A DNA stretch of 24,995 bases from CAYJFD01 sp964369605 (GCA_964369605.1 CAYJFD010000031.1:1-24995); one strand, 5' to 3'; counted from the stretch's first letter, positions 1-9,115 are shown. Program-made: numbers and translations. Notes: generated by a model from the letters alone, not told the origin.

Positions 1-2
1 AA

Positions 3-659
3 CTTTTATTGCAAAAAGAGATACTCAATAATGATAGGATTTACAAGCAAGAGCTATACGAAAAAGAAATGCACTTCAAGTTATTTATAGCTGCAAACAC
101 CATATTATTAATATTCATTATTATTGTTGTCATTTACTACAGAAAAAATAATCGTTTTAAAAGAAAGGAATTAGAAATGCGCTATGAGCATCTTAAATAT
201 GAATCAATGGAAGCAGATTTAAGGGCAAAAAATGATATTGTAGAGCTTAACACTCTGCAAAAGATGGAAAGAGACTCTTTTATTAAAAACATCATTAGAG
301 AACTTAATGAAATTAAAGAATCTCTTAAATATGACCAGAAACCACACATTCAAATGATTATTGATAAGCTCAGCAGTGATAACAAGATTATGCACTGGAA
401 AGAGCAGGTTCAGTATTTATCTGGACAAGATTCTACTTTCTATCATAATTTAGTAGCTGAATTTGACGACCTTACACCAAATGAAAGAAAGCTATGCCTC
501 TTATTACATAAGAACATGAGCTCTAAAGAAATCTCAGCACTTATGGGACTATCTGTTCAGAGTGTAACAGTAGCTAGAGGAAGATTAAGAAAAAAATTAG
601 GATTAACTGGAAAAGATGAATCACTAATAAGCTTCCTAAGTAGATATGAAAGTAAGTAG
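3..659 (+). CDS. Membrane-anchored LuxR-type HTH regulator, 3' part only
   Basis: The frame is open to the left edge, so the true start and N-terminal part lie outside the window. What remains is one transmembrane helix (about residues 25-45 of the visible part), a lysine/glutamate-rich probable coiled coil of about 90 residues, and a C-terminal helix-turn-helix. The HTH reads LTPNERKLCLLL, then SSKEISALMGLS and VARGRLRKKLGL, which is the LuxR/GerE pattern. Bacteroidota proteins of this shape usually carry periplasmic TPR repeats before the membrane helix and act as one-component regulators; the TPR part is inferred because it is not visible. It converges on the lipoprotein/protease operon at 726-5910 and may regulate envelope genes nearby. 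The fold is clear; the target is unknown. Confidence 0.85.
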   Translation, partial: LLLQKEILNNDRIYKQELYEKEMHFKLFIAANTILLIFIIIVVIYYRKNNRFKRKELEMRYEHLKYESMEADLRAKNDIVELNTLQKMERDSFIKNIIRELNEIKESLKYDQKPHIQMIIDKLSSDNKIMHWKEQVQYLSGQDSTFYHNLVAEFDDLTPNERKLCLLLHKNMSSKEISALMGLSVQSVTVARGRLRKKLGLTGKDESLISFLSRYESK

Positions 660-673
660 TATATAAGAAAAAT

Positions 674-708
674 AAAAGTGGCGACTCTTTATGAAAGTCA
701 CCACTTTT
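674..708. terminator. Bidirectional rho-independent terminator
   Basis: Inverted repeat AAAAGTGG / CCACTTTT with an inner GACT / AGTC extension lies between two convergent genes. An A-rich left flank and T-rich right flank mean it can serve both the plus-strand regulator ending at 659 and the minus-strand operon ending at 726. Confidence 0.8.
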
Positions 709-725
709 ATACTTTTCAGACTACA

Positions 726-1157
726 TTATAGTAATGTTGGTAGAGCTATTCCAGTTTTAAGTTTCTCTGACCATAGAAAAGAAAAGCCATTCTTTTCTTC
801 TACAACCTTTAAATCTTTATACTCTGAAATAGTAGTAGCTACCCCACTCTCGTCTATAGAAGAGTAAGTAACATCCACTACTGCATCTTTTGTGATAGTT
901 CCACTCACTAATATTCTTTTGCTAATTATTCCACTATTATCAGTAATGTTATAAATATTACTAAGGATATTAACTTGCATTTGCTCTATATCTAAAGTGA
1001 ATACATTCTCCCCTTTTGATATAATTTCAACTATTTTCGTTTGTTCTAAGAAATTTAACTGATCCTGTGATGGACCTGCTGGCACTATAGGTTCTTTTTC
1101 GCAAGACGATAGAAGTATAATAGCTGTAATAAGTGTATATTTGATAAAACTTTTCAT
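726..1157 (-). CDS. Small hypothetical lipoprotein
   Basis: 143 aa with a type II signal peptide: KSFIK, a hydrophobic stretch, then LLSSC with the lipidated cysteine at residue 19. The mature protein begins CEKEPIVP, so acidic residues follow the cysteine, as in Bacteroidota lipoproteins sent to the cell surface. The rest is a short beta-rich domain with no motif I recognise. It is the last gene of the minus-strand operon, 9 nt after the M6 protease stop, so it may be a partner of that protease. An inhibitor or chaperone role is possible, but nothing in the sequence shows it. Confidence 0.75.
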   Translation of the reverse strand: MKSFIKYTLITAIILLSSCEKEPIVPAGPSQDQLNFLEQTKIVEIISKGENVFTLDIEQMQVNILSNIYNITDNSGIISKRILVSGTITKDAVVDVTYSSIDESGVATTISEYKDLKVVEEKNGFSFLWSEKLKTGIALPTLL

Positions 1158-1166
1158 TCTTCTAAA

Positions 1167-3008
1167 TTATTTAACTTCAAAGTATTTAAAAATTTGTCTT
1201 GACATACCTGTTGCATCAGTAATTACTGCAGTTACCGCATGTATTCCTTTCTCTGATTCTAGTACTTTATTATCTTCTAGCTTAACTCCATTAAGATACA
1301 ATACGATTTCTGCATCTTCTGGAGCATTCTCTATTTCTACTAGATATAAGTTGTTAATCACAGATGTCAAAATTATTCTTGGTTCCCCTTTATCTTTGTA
1401 TATAACTACATCAAATTTACCCTCTCTATCTAAGGTTTCCATATTGAATAATTCCTGAGCAACTCTTTCGCCATTCCAGAAAGTATAGTTAGGGTTAATG
1501 TCTGCTGTTAAGTTTGTAACATTATTTATTCCTGGGAATAATTGATCCTGAACTGTTTTTCCATCTGAAGAACGAAGTAGTTTTACCAACTCTCTATCAA
1601 TGTTCGTATTCACAGCATTTGCCTGCCACTCTTCTAATCGTGAAGTAGCTGCATCTACATGTGTTATCATAAAGCCTTTTTCGTGAGTTGAGCCATCAGA
1701 GTTACCTATATACTTTTCCCAGATATTTGCTTTTGAATCTCTATAATCAATCATAAAGTATTCACCATTTTGTGCGGCCTTAATTACGTAACCTTTATTT
1801 TGTGTTACATCAGGTAGAACATAGGAGCCATTTTCAGCTAAGACCTCAGGCGTAGACCAACCTACCATCCATCTCTCCATCATAATTATTGCTGGAGGAG
1901 TTCTTCCCTCGTTGAGATAAGGACCAGTATTCATTAATGATAGGTATTCTAATCCGTACGATAATCCATCCATATCTGAATTTGTATCATAAAGGTCTAC
2001 CCAGCCTAGTACGTGTCCGAACTCGTGACAGAATGTTCCGATTCCTGCCATCTCATCGCCTTCAGCTCCTCTAAGTTCAGATGAACAAGCATAAGCTAGG
2101 AGTTGACATCCATCATATAAATCATCGGTAATCGCTACTCCATTTCCAGAATATCTATGTGGCCATATAGATTGAGGTGCTCCCTCAGCCATATTATGCC
2201 CAGCATAAAAAATGAAAATATCTCTCAATTTACCATTATCAGCATATTCACTAAAATCGATCTGATCAACTAGTAAGTTACAAGCCTCAAGCGTCATGTC
2301 TAAAGCCATATCAACACCTGAACTTCCGGCATAATGCACAGCAGTATGTGATAATTTCACTGGTCCTACAACATCAAATTCTGGAGTGAACTGGCCATCC
2401 GAATTTTCGATATAATAATCCTTTGCACTACCTGTAGCTCCATTATGCGAATATCCTTCTTGATTTAGCATATTAGAGAAGGACTGAACTGGATTATCAA
2501 GTGTAAATGAACGATCATCAAATTCAACTAAAATTACTAAAGATTTTATATTTCCTTTAGTATCTGAAAAGGTTACTAGACCTTCAGGTGCTTTTAAATC
2601 TCCATCTCTTGTCTCTGTTATAGTAAGATTTGACGGAGAATTTCTTCTCATTTGATTCAATGGCGAATTTACAAGATTTTCTGCAAGGCCCTTAGGTAGG
2701 CCTTGCAGGAATATTCTTTCAGATTCAGTCATTTTGCTTTCCGATTTAACCATTACACTTGAAGGTGTTAATTTTCCATTTTCACCTATTACTGCATAAT
2801 AGTAATTTGAATCCTCTCCTCCGACTAAGGTATAACCATCTTCGGATACTATTCTACCGTTAAATTCATCGCCGACAGCCCTAATCATAATTATAGAACC
2901 ATCACTTTGTCTATACTTTATCAATTCTGGATAGGCTGGAACAGCATATAGGCACTGAAGAGAAGTTAACAGTATAAAGGATAATATAAGAAATACTTTT
3001 TTTGACAT
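1167..3008 (-). CDS. Secreted M6-family (immune inhibitor A-like) metalloprotease
   Basis: 613 aa with an N-terminal signal peptide (about residues 1-22, ending LYA). The zinc site is HEFGHVLGWVDLYD, with H328, E329, H332 and probably D338 as the third ligand, which is the HExxHxxGxxD pattern of peptidase family M6. LMNTG about 25 residues later is the likely Met-turn region. The N-terminal stretch with ELIKYRQSDG and SEDGYTLV matches the usual M6 pro-region. The last 70 or so residues look like an Ig-like domain and do not resemble a type IX secretion C-terminal domain, so export past the outer membrane is unexplained. The gene sits 11 nt after the BACON lipoprotein gene and 9 nt before the small lipoprotein gene. 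The family call is firm; the substrate is unknown. Confidence 0.92.
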   Translation of the reverse strand: MSKKVFLILSFILLTSLQCLYAVPAYPELIKYRQSDGSIIMIRAVGDEFNGRIVSEDGYTLVGGEDSNYYYAVIGENGKLTPSSVMVKSESKMTESERIFLQGLPKGLAENLVNSPLNQMRRNSPSNLTITETRDGDLKAPEGLVTFSDTKGNIKSLVILVEFDDRSFTLDNPVQSFSNMLNQEGYSHNGATGSAKDYYIENSDGQFTPEFDVVGPVKLSHTAVHYAGSSGVDMALDMTLEACNLLVDQIDFSEYADNGKLRDIFIFYAGHNMAEGAPQSIWPHRYSGNGVAITDDLYDGCQLLAYACSSELRGAEGDEMAGIGTFCHEFGHVLGWVDLYDTNSDMDGLSYGLEYLSLMNTGPYLNEGRTPPAIIMMERWMVGWSTPEVLAENGSYVLPDVTQNKGYVIKAAQNGEYFMIDYRDSKANIWEKYIGNSDGSTHEKGFMITHVDAATSRLEEWQANAVNTNIDRELVKLLRSSDGKTVQDQLFPGINNVTNLTADINPNYTFWNGERVAQELFNMETLDREGKFDVVIYKDKGEPRIILTSVINNLYLVEIENAPEDAEIVLYLNGVKLEDNKVLESEKGIHAVTAVITDATGMSRQIFKYFEVK

Positions 3009-3019
3009 CTTCTTATATA

Positions 3020-4390
3020 TTATCTTCTTACGATATAATCATACACATAGGCCTTATCATCACCTGTCATGAAGATAAATCCATCGATAGAATCTTCTGA
3101 TTCTATAACATATCTAATTCCTTTACCGTAGAACCCTTCTAGTCCGATACTTTCAAGTACGAACTGATCTCCTGAGATAGTTGTACCATCTGTTTTATAA
3201 ACAGTTGATGGGTAATAATTTATTGGTGTAGAGATCACTGTACCATCATTTAAAACGCATGCTGTTAATCCATTTATTTCTCTTGAGAATCCAGAAACAG
3301 TGTCAAATACTATTGAGCCAGTAATGCCTGGCTGATTTGATTTATTACACGAAATATAACGACCATTTCCGCTAACTCTGTCATGATCTTTAAAGAACTT
3401 TGGACCTTCCTTTCCGAAAGCACCCCAAGATGGTAAATCTTCATCATGAGCTTGTAATACGACTAAATCTTGAGCAACATAATGTGGAGTATTATCTGCA
3501 TCCCAATATAATGCTGTCTGATCTATTAGTGATCTTCCATATACAATAGAACCGTCTGCAGAACATCCTAACGCATCCCACATAGTTATATTATGTACGA
3601 TCTCTCCAATTTTCATTAATTCTGGAAGTTCTAGAACTGTAGGTTCGCCATTAACCCATTTAAGAGCAACAACTCCTCCTCCATCTATAGAACCAGCTCC
3701 TACCCATGTATAACCATCTTGAGACACCTCATTAACTGAGCCGCCTACAAAGTTATCTGGTAGTATGTACTCACGGCGCTTTCCTTCAGCTGTAACATAA
3801 TAACCAAACCATCCTAACTCGTCTGACATAAATACATTTCCGAAATCATCTGCTGCTGCTACAAAGTAGTATGCATCATCTTGTGGAAGGGTATACAGCA
3901 CCTTCACTAGATTAGTCTTTGTGTTCACTTGTATTATATCATATCTATTAGAGCTGAGATTTAGTTCGCATCCTACTAAATAAGTACCTTTTGGAGAGAT
4001 AGCTCCGAATGAAAAATGAGCATTGGTTGATCCCATACCGAATTCATTACTACCACTCATCTGAACAACATAAATAATCTCACTTCCAGCAGATGTGCTA
4101 ACTAGAATCTGAGCTAGACGATCACTTCTCTCTTCATTCTTAGTAGCTGATACAGAAAGTGTAGTCTCTGTTTGCTCAAGTGTTAACCATTTACTTTCAG
4201 TACTCGCCTTCCATTCTAGGTCTGTAGTTACTTTAATTTCTTTTATTTCTTCACCTGAAGGTAGTAGGGAAAATCCTGCCTCAGATAATATGATTTCAGT
4301 TTGTATAGTTTCTTCACTACATGAAACTGCAAACATCGCTGCACCTAAAATTAGGAGTACAGTTTTAAATATGTATAATATTTTTTTCAT
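3020..4390 (-). CDS. BACON-domain lipoprotein with propeller-like repeats
   Basis: 456 aa. The signal peptide ends AVSC with lipidated C24, followed by SEE, which resembles the Bacteroidota surface-export signal. Residues about 30-112 form a BACON domain (DLEWKASTESKWLTL is the typical core). The remainder carries repeated blade-like motifs: SPKGTYLVG, SQDGYTWVG, SADGSIVYG and SGNGRYIS. These resemble HAF or beta-propeller blades. BACON domains are usually thought to bind carbohydrate or mucin, but no catalytic residues are visible here, so a binding or scaffold role is an inference. It is the second gene of the operon, 56 nt after the FN3-like lipoprotein gene. The longer gap holds two overlapping hairpins. 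Confidence 0.85.
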   Translation of the reverse strand: MKKILYIFKTVLLILGAAMFAVSCSEETIQTEIILSEAGFSLLPSGEEIKEIKVTTDLEWKASTESKWLTLEQTETTLSVSATKNEERSDRLAQILVSTSAGSEIIYVVQMSGSNEFGMGSTNAHFSFGAISPKGTYLVGCELNLSSNRYDIIQVNTKTNLVKVLYTLPQDDAYYFVAAADDFGNVFMSDELGWFGYYVTAEGKRREYILPDNFVGGSVNEVSQDGYTWVGAGSIDGGGVVALKWVNGEPTVLELPELMKIGEIVHNITMWDALGCSADGSIVYGRSLIDQTALYWDADNTPHYVAQDLVVLQAHDEDLPSWGAFGKEGPKFFKDHDRVSGNGRYISCNKSNQPGITGSIVFDTVSGFSREINGLTACVLNDGTVISTPINYYPSTVYKTDGTTISGDQFVLESIGLEGFYGKGIRYVIESEDSIDGFIFMTGDDKAYVYDYIVRR

Positions 4391-4405
4391 ATATATTTCT
4401 TTTAT

Positions 4406-4430
4406 TCACTTACTCAAAGTGATAAGTAAG
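4406..4430 (-). promoter_or_regulatory. Two overlapping alternative hairpins in the intergenic leader
   Basis: In the 56-nt gap before the BACON gene, TCACTT (4406-4411) pairs with AAGTGA (4417-4422), and CTTACT (4409-4414) pairs with AGTAAG (4425-4430). The two stems share bases and so exclude each other. Both are only 6 bp and A+T-rich, so this may be chance. Confidence 0.3.
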
Positions 4431-4446
4431 ATTTGTTTATTTTATA

Positions 4447-5910
4447 TTATTTGTAATCTGGTACTCTAAACGGCTCTAAATAAAAGTCACCATAATCAGG
4501 GGATCCATTTAGGCTAATAGGTAAAACCACTAGGGTATATTCTTTACTTGGTCTTAAAGCTGTTTCAGTATACTCTATTTTTTCTGTGCTACCGTTTGTA
4601 TAGGTCCATGGAAGCTCTCCATTTCCTTGGTAAGCACCGATCATCTGCTGATGCATTAATGCTCTTAAAGCAGCTGGGCCTTCTGGGTATTCTGGATCTT
4701 CTAGATACATTTCTAGGGTTGTGTCTAAGAAACACGAATAGAAAACACCTAAAGCATCTGCATTTGGTTTAAATCTGAACGTGTACTCAGCCTGATACTC
4801 ACCTAAGATTTTAAAATCTTCAAGGATAATTTCATCTATAACTACTTCAGTTTCAAGATTTGCTTGCTGCTCATTTTCAAGAGTATACATAAATTTCTCG
4901 ACTCCGAACACTTCACCATCTTTATCAAAGGTCATGATAAATAACTCCATTTCTTGTGTTCCATTTAATAAGTATGTAATATAGTCCCTTTCTGTGGACT
5001 CATCATACATATATACTCCTGGATTCCACGAAGAAGTTGTAGCTATCCTGTACCAATTTTGCATCATTCTAGAGACATTTCCACCAAAACCTTCTCCATA
5101 TATTACTGCATCGTGTGTTCCTTTTTCTACCATTAATATCATATACTCAGATGTATGCTCATTAGATTGGAATGATATAGTATGCATAAATGGGTCATTG
5201 TTTAATATTGAGTATGAAACTTGTGGAGACTCTGATTTTAGAGGTGTGCTGAATGGTAATTGGTAGGTTTCAGAAACTTCTCCAGCACGATTTGTTGTTC
5301 TGTAATATATTTCATAGTCTGTATTCTCCTTTAACTCTTGTTTCTCGATATAAACGAAATACTTATCCAAAATAGATTCTGGTGCGTACATATCATTTTC
5401 AAAAATATTTTCGATTCCAGCCTCAGCGATTATATAGTCAATTCTATTTACGTAACTAGAGCTTCTTAATTCAAACGCAACTGTGCTATACGAGACAAAT
5501 TCAATATCGATAGAAGGTATTTCCTCATTTGGGATAAAAGATCTTGAGATAACAGATCCTGCTTCTCCATCTTCGTTACGACCTACAACCATTATGGTGT
5601 ACTGGTAATGAGACATTAATTCCTTAACCTCGACTTCCTGCTCGCCTTCAAATATTTGAGTTCCTTCAATGCTTCCAGCTAAGAAATCTTCAACGTTTAC
5701 GTCCGTAGATAATCCGATTACGAAAGAAAAGTCCTTTGTTAGTTCATTAGGCACCAGCTTAACGACTACTGATGATGCCGATGTCGGCTTGATGTTTTCT
5801 ATAACTACAACTGGCTTAGAATCATACTCATAGATATACTCTGTACATCCACTAAGTAAGAATAATCCTACAGTTATAATAAAAGAAAAAATTAAAATTA
5901 TTTTTTTCAT
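4447..5910 (-). CDS. Lipoprotein with FN3-like modules
   Basis: 487 aa. Type II signal peptide with lipobox LLSGC (C22). The body holds at least three beta-sandwich modules with the fibronectin type III look: strand patterns such as TSASSVVVKLVP, YQYTIMVVGRNEDG, NTDYEIYYRTTNRAG and SKEYTLVVLPI recur every 90-110 residues. Similar strand patterns occur in the large fimbrillin-family protein at 6100-9069, so the two may share ancestry or a surface partner. It is the first gene of the four-gene minus-strand operon and has its own promoter region at 5911-6041. No enzyme motif was seen; an adhesion or structural surface role is likely but inferred. Confidence 0.8.
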   Translation of the reverse strand: MKKIILIFSFIITVGLFLLSGCTEYIYEYDSKPVVVIENIKPTSASSVVVKLVPNELTKDFSFVIGLSTDVNVEDFLAGSIEGTQIFEGEQEVEVKELMSHYQYTIMVVGRNEDGEAGSVISRSFIPNEEIPSIDIEFVSYSTVAFELRSSSYVNRIDYIIAEAGIENIFENDMYAPESILDKYFVYIEKQELKENTDYEIYYRTTNRAGEVSETYQLPFSTPLKSESPQVSYSILNNDPFMHTISFQSNEHTSEYMILMVEKGTHDAVIYGEGFGGNVSRMMQNWYRIATTSSWNPGVYMYDESTERDYITYLLNGTQEMELFIMTFDKDGEVFGVEKFMYTLENEQQANLETEVVIDEIILEDFKILGEYQAEYTFRFKPNADALGVFYSCFLDTTLEMYLEDPEYPEGPAALRALMHQQMIGAYQGNGELPWTYTNGSTEKIEYTETALRPSKEYTLVVLPISLNGSPDYGDFYLEPFRVPDYK

Positions 5911-5940
5911 TTTTACTTAGATTTTATCCCCGTTATTTTA

Positions 5941-6021
5941 TCACTAAATTATTAAATGGGGGTTACTTCAATAATTTAGAGCCACATTAGTGCTAATTTA
6001 GTGAGCAAAGTAAATAATTTA
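5941..6021. repeat. Inverted repeat and spaced TAATTTA copies at the operon start
   Basis: An 11-bp perfect inverted repeat, TCACTAAATTA (5941-5951) and TAATTTAGTGA (5994-6004), brackets the expected start of transcription. The heptamer TAATTTA also recurs in direct orientation at 5972, 5994 and 6015, at 22- and 21-bp steps. It could be an operator, a leader stem or phased A/T tracts. The base composition makes some chance similarity expected. Confidence 0.4.
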
Positions 6022-6037
6022 ATTTCACTTTCACAAA
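6006..6037 (-). promoter_or_regulatory. Probable promoter of the lipoprotein/protease operon
   Basis: On the minus strand, TTTG (6037-6034), a 20-nt spacer and TTACTTTG (6013-6006) match the Bacteroidota form TTTG-N19/20-TAnnTTTG with one mismatch. This would start RNA near 5999 and leave a leader of about 90 nt. The -33 box lies inside the A-run that is the U-tract of the upstream terminator. Confidence 0.5.
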
Positions 6038-6041
6038 AAAA

Positions 6042-6071
6042 GAGAGTTCGAGGGCAAACCCACGAACTCTC
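6042..6071 (-). terminator. Rho-independent terminator of the fimbrillin-family gene
   Basis: GAGAGTTCG (6042-6050) pairs with CGAACTCTC (6063-6071), with an inner GGG/CCC around a CAAA loop. The A-run at 6035-6041 gives a U-tract when read on the minus strand. It lies 29 nt past the stop codon at 6100. Confidence 0.88.
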
Positions 6072-6099
6072 AAAAAGAAGTTATTATTTGATTAAGTTC

Positions 6100-9069
6100 T
6101 TATTTTATGTCTTTTTTGAAGTTAAAATTTTGCTCTATTGTTAGGGAAATCATCTGAGATTCTTCTTCTATATCACTTAAATTCTGATTAGTAGAACCAT
6201 ATAACTTAAATGAAGATCCTGCATAGTCCTTTGTTTTCCTAGTATTATTTGTTTTAGCATTTTCTATTCTATCCATTCTGCTATCTAAGAATAACTTTTC
6301 TTCAGATCTAGGGGCTATTTCATAATCTAAACTTATAGTGCGATCCTCGATGCTTGATATGATAGGTGTAGCGCTTGCATCTGTAGTAAACACTAAGCGT
6401 CCTACTTTTGTTAAAGGTTGAGCAGTTGTAACATCGACAGCATAAGCACGTACCATATATTCAGTATCTGGAGATAGTCTATCAGGGATATTATACTCCA
6501 TATCTCCCTTAGTTGTTATGTTTCTTGCCAACATATCTCCAAAATCACTTCTATAATCTTGAGATAAAGTCCAGAAGTAATTTAAATCATATCTGATAAT
6601 CTGGGCGTCTGTCCAAGATGTAGGTATCGCAGCCGTAGAACCCACCTCGACAAAATACACATATTCTTTATTATCAGGGATGGTTTTGAATTCTACACCT
6701 GCAGCAAAAGTCTGCACTAACTCAACTTTACCAAATTCTACATCTGGAACGATAGTTTCATCAGGTAGAGTTAAAGGTGGAACATAAGTACCTGTTGTCT
6801 TGAAGGTCTTAGTGAATAGTTCGCCCACTTCACCTGTTGCAGTATTATATGAGAAAGTTACTATAGTATACTCTGTTCCTGCCTTAAATTCTCCGGCATA
6901 GTCCATAGTTACTTCGCCTTCGCTTAATAAATAGGCAATGAACATTCCGTATGACTCTAAAAAGTAGTTTGCTATTTGCTCTTCAGTCATAGTATCTGCT
7001 TCTGCTTTTGTCATAAAATCATTTACATACTTTATTCCATCTACTGAAGGAGTCGTAGTAATAATGGCTCCAGTATCTGTAATATCAGTTACAGTTATAT
7101 CTATGGTGAAATCAGTAATAGCTACAGTAGTAAAATTCTCAGAAACAACGAATTCTGTATTTACTTTTCCATCAGGAGTAACACCAAAAGACAGGATAAA
7201 ATATTCAGTTCCTGGCTGAATAGTCCAACCATCTGATAATCTCCAAGTCTGATTTCCACTGAATAAATATACATTATCTGCTTTTGTAAAATCAGTATCC
7301 CAAAATTGATCATAAGCGATCATATCATCCGCGACCTTCTGATAATCACTTCCAAAATCAGTTTCAAACTGAGTCTGCGTCACTGGGAATGAATAATATA
7401 TACCTGTAAAGTCACCAGCGTCATTTGTTACTAAGGCGTCAGTCTCTGTAATCTCGCTCACCGTTACACTACCTAGTTCTCCTGTAGGCTCTACATAGGT
7501 AGTAGTTACAAATGACTCCCTTTGTACCTTAGATAGAGGCATAAGTGTTTCTGTATCTATACCATAGGAATATACGGTGTAAGAAGTATTTTCTTTTAAG
7601 TTCTCTGCTTCTCCTTCACCGACTCCTTGGCTTACTACTAGTTTTAATCCTTCTTTTAATGTATATCCATTACTAGCTAAGTATGCTTGTAAGTATTCTA
7701 AATCTGAGATATAACGTGCTTCGTCAGATTCGTGAGCATCGAAGGCAGTTGTCGGAGAATAAAATGTTAGATATGTCATATCTGAGTCAAGAGGTGTGGT
7801 AGTGTAAGCAGCGTAGTTATGTGTTAAATTTGATATGGTAATTTCTCCAAAGGATACATTAGGAAACTTCACATCGTCTACTGTTATACCTAAGTTACTA
7901 TCTATTTTAAACATCACACTTACTAGATTAGTGTTTAAAATACCATTAGCATCAGCACCTACGGCTATTAAATAAAAATCCTGTCCTGCAGGTATATCCC
8001 AGAAGTCTAGCAGATTAAAGTCTTTAACATCACCCGAAAAAACATATTCATTATCTGCAACAGTATAATCTGTTGACCATTGTGCTATATCTGCTGTTAT
8101 AAAGGCCTGTGCAACTTTTTCTATGTCTCCTCCCGCCGCTGCGACTTCGCTCGCAGGTAAAGGGAAGATTCCATAAGTTCCAGTGAAATCAGCGGCTACA
8201 TCTACAGATACAAGTACTGCCTCACTTGTTGCCTCACTAACTGTCACAGCTTCTAGTTGACCACCACTTGATGGTTTGCCCCACGGATTTATACTAGCTT
8301 CGAATGTAACTGCTCCGTCTTTAATAATAGCATTTATTATATACTGACTACCATTATCTATAGCTACTGCCTCCTTTGTCACTTGAGTATAGGTTTTCCC
8401 TCCCATTTCTATAGAGATAAATTCTGTTCCTGGCTCAATAGTTTGAGGAGCGATAATAGCTCTAAATGAATTATTTCCTGAATTATAGGAAGTGACTTTC
8501 ATTAAACTACCCTTAGCGAGATAAGTATTTGACATAGTATTTACCTCGACTTCTCCTAATGCGTTTACTGTAACCTTTGCACCTTCTTCAACATCTCCTG
8601 AAAGATTTACTGTTACAGCTGTTAGCTTATGATAAAAAGATAATTTAGGAGTACTAGAAGAAGTTTCCTCTGTCATAGCTACTAATAAATCACTCTTTGT
8701 GAAGTTTTCCATAGTACTTTGATCAGCCATTACTGTAAATGTAAATTGGCCACTTCCATTTACTGTTGATGGATAAAATGCCTCATAATTTACCCTTGCC
8801 TCCGAAGCCTTAAACGGAGTAGTAGAAATAAATTTACCATCATTATAGGCATATTTTGTAACAGCATTTACCGCTGATGAATTTTTAGCTGAGACAAGAA
8901 TCTCATCTCCGTTTTCAAAGCCAGTTAGAGTAGCTTTTGTTGTAGCCTCAAGAATTTCTGCAGAGAATTCAATATTCTTGCTGTCTTCCTTTGGTGGATC
9001 ACAACTTAATGCCAGCATCGAAACAAGCACTATGGCAAGCATCAAAAATAGTTTGTTCATTTTTTTCAT
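6100..9069 (-). CDS. Large fimbrillin-family lipoprotein with alternating repeat modules
   Basis: 989 aa. Signal peptide ends LALSC (C23), followed by DPPKED. Residues about 30-265 match the Mfa-like/fimbrillin domain: ATTKATLTGFENGDEI, then DLLVAMTEE, LSFYHKLTAVTVNL and a closing INPWG. After it come two module types in the order A-B-A-B-B. The A modules (about 273-383 and 537-643) share VTVSE, DFTG, YxFSG and a closing NTxxVS. The B modules (about 401-518, 653-757 and 773-895) share an opening with a T/V-rich strand and a closing TxYxVxxxxxDxxT. The final 90 residues are charged and contain no cleavage signal I recognise. Usual fimbrillins are 300-400 aa, so this may be a tip adhesin or stand-alone surface protein. 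It is monocistronic, with its own promoter and terminator. ATG at 9067-9069 is used; the codon 9 nt further in is an alternative. Confidence 0.85.
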   Translation of the reverse strand: MKKMNKLFLMLAIVLVSMLALSCDPPKEDSKNIEFSAEILEATTKATLTGFENGDEILVSAKNSSAVNAVTKYAYNDGKFISTTPFKASEARVNYEAFYPSTVNGSGQFTFTVMADQSTMENFTKSDLLVAMTEETSSSTPKLSFYHKLTAVTVNLSGDVEEGAKVTVNALGEVEVNTMSNTYLAKGSLMKVTSYNSGNNSFRAIIAPQTIEPGTEFISIEMGGKTYTQVTKEAVAIDNGSQYIINAIIKDGAVTFEASINPWGKPSSGGQLEAVTVSEATSEAVLVSVDVAADFTGTYGIFPLPASEVAAAGGDIEKVAQAFITADIAQWSTDYTVADNEYVFSGDVKDFNLLDFWDIPAGQDFYLIAVGADANGILNTNLVSVMFKIDSNLGITVDDVKFPNVSFGEITISNLTHNYAAYTTTPLDSDMTYLTFYSPTTAFDAHESDEARYISDLEYLQAYLASNGYTLKEGLKLVVSQGVGEGEAENLKENTSYTVYSYGIDTETLMPLSKVQRESFVTTTYVEPTGELGSVTVSEITETDALVTNDAGDFTGIYYSFPVTQTQFETDFGSDYQKVADDMIAYDQFWDTDFTKADNVYLFSGNQTWRLSDGWTIQPGTEYFILSFGVTPDGKVNTEFVVSENFTTVAITDFTIDITVTDITDTGAIITTTPSVDGIKYVNDFMTKAEADTMTEEQIANYFLESYGMFIAYLLSEGEVTMDYAGEFKAGTEYTIVTFSYNTATGEVGELFTKTFKTTGTYVPPLTLPDETIVPDVEFGKVELVQTFAAGVEFKTIPDNKEYVYFVEVGSTAAIPTSWTDAQIIRYDLNYFWTLSQDYRSDFGDMLARNITTKGDMEYNIPDRLSPDTEYMVRAYAVDVTTAQPLTKVGRLVFTTDASATPIISSIEDRTISLDYEIAPRSEEKLFLDSRMDRIENAKTNNTRKTKDYAGSSFKLYGSTNQNLSDIEEESQMISLTIEQNFNFKKDIK

Positions 9070-9107
9070 AGATTATAATATTAGTGTTGTTTGTTCTATT
9101 TTCTTGA

Positions 9108-9115
9108 CAAAGATA
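9108..9115 (-). promoter_or_regulatory. -7 box for the fimbrillin-family gene
   Basis: On the minus strand the sequence reads TATCTTTG, a perfect TAnnTTTG. It would start RNA near 9101, about 32 nt before the ATG. No clear -33 TTTG is seen at the usual distance. Confidence 0.55.

Noticed and set aside
1141..1458. Plus-strand reading frame of 105 codons
   Set aside because: It lies antisense to the M6 protease gene, has no promoter or recognisable domain, and is explained as a shadow.
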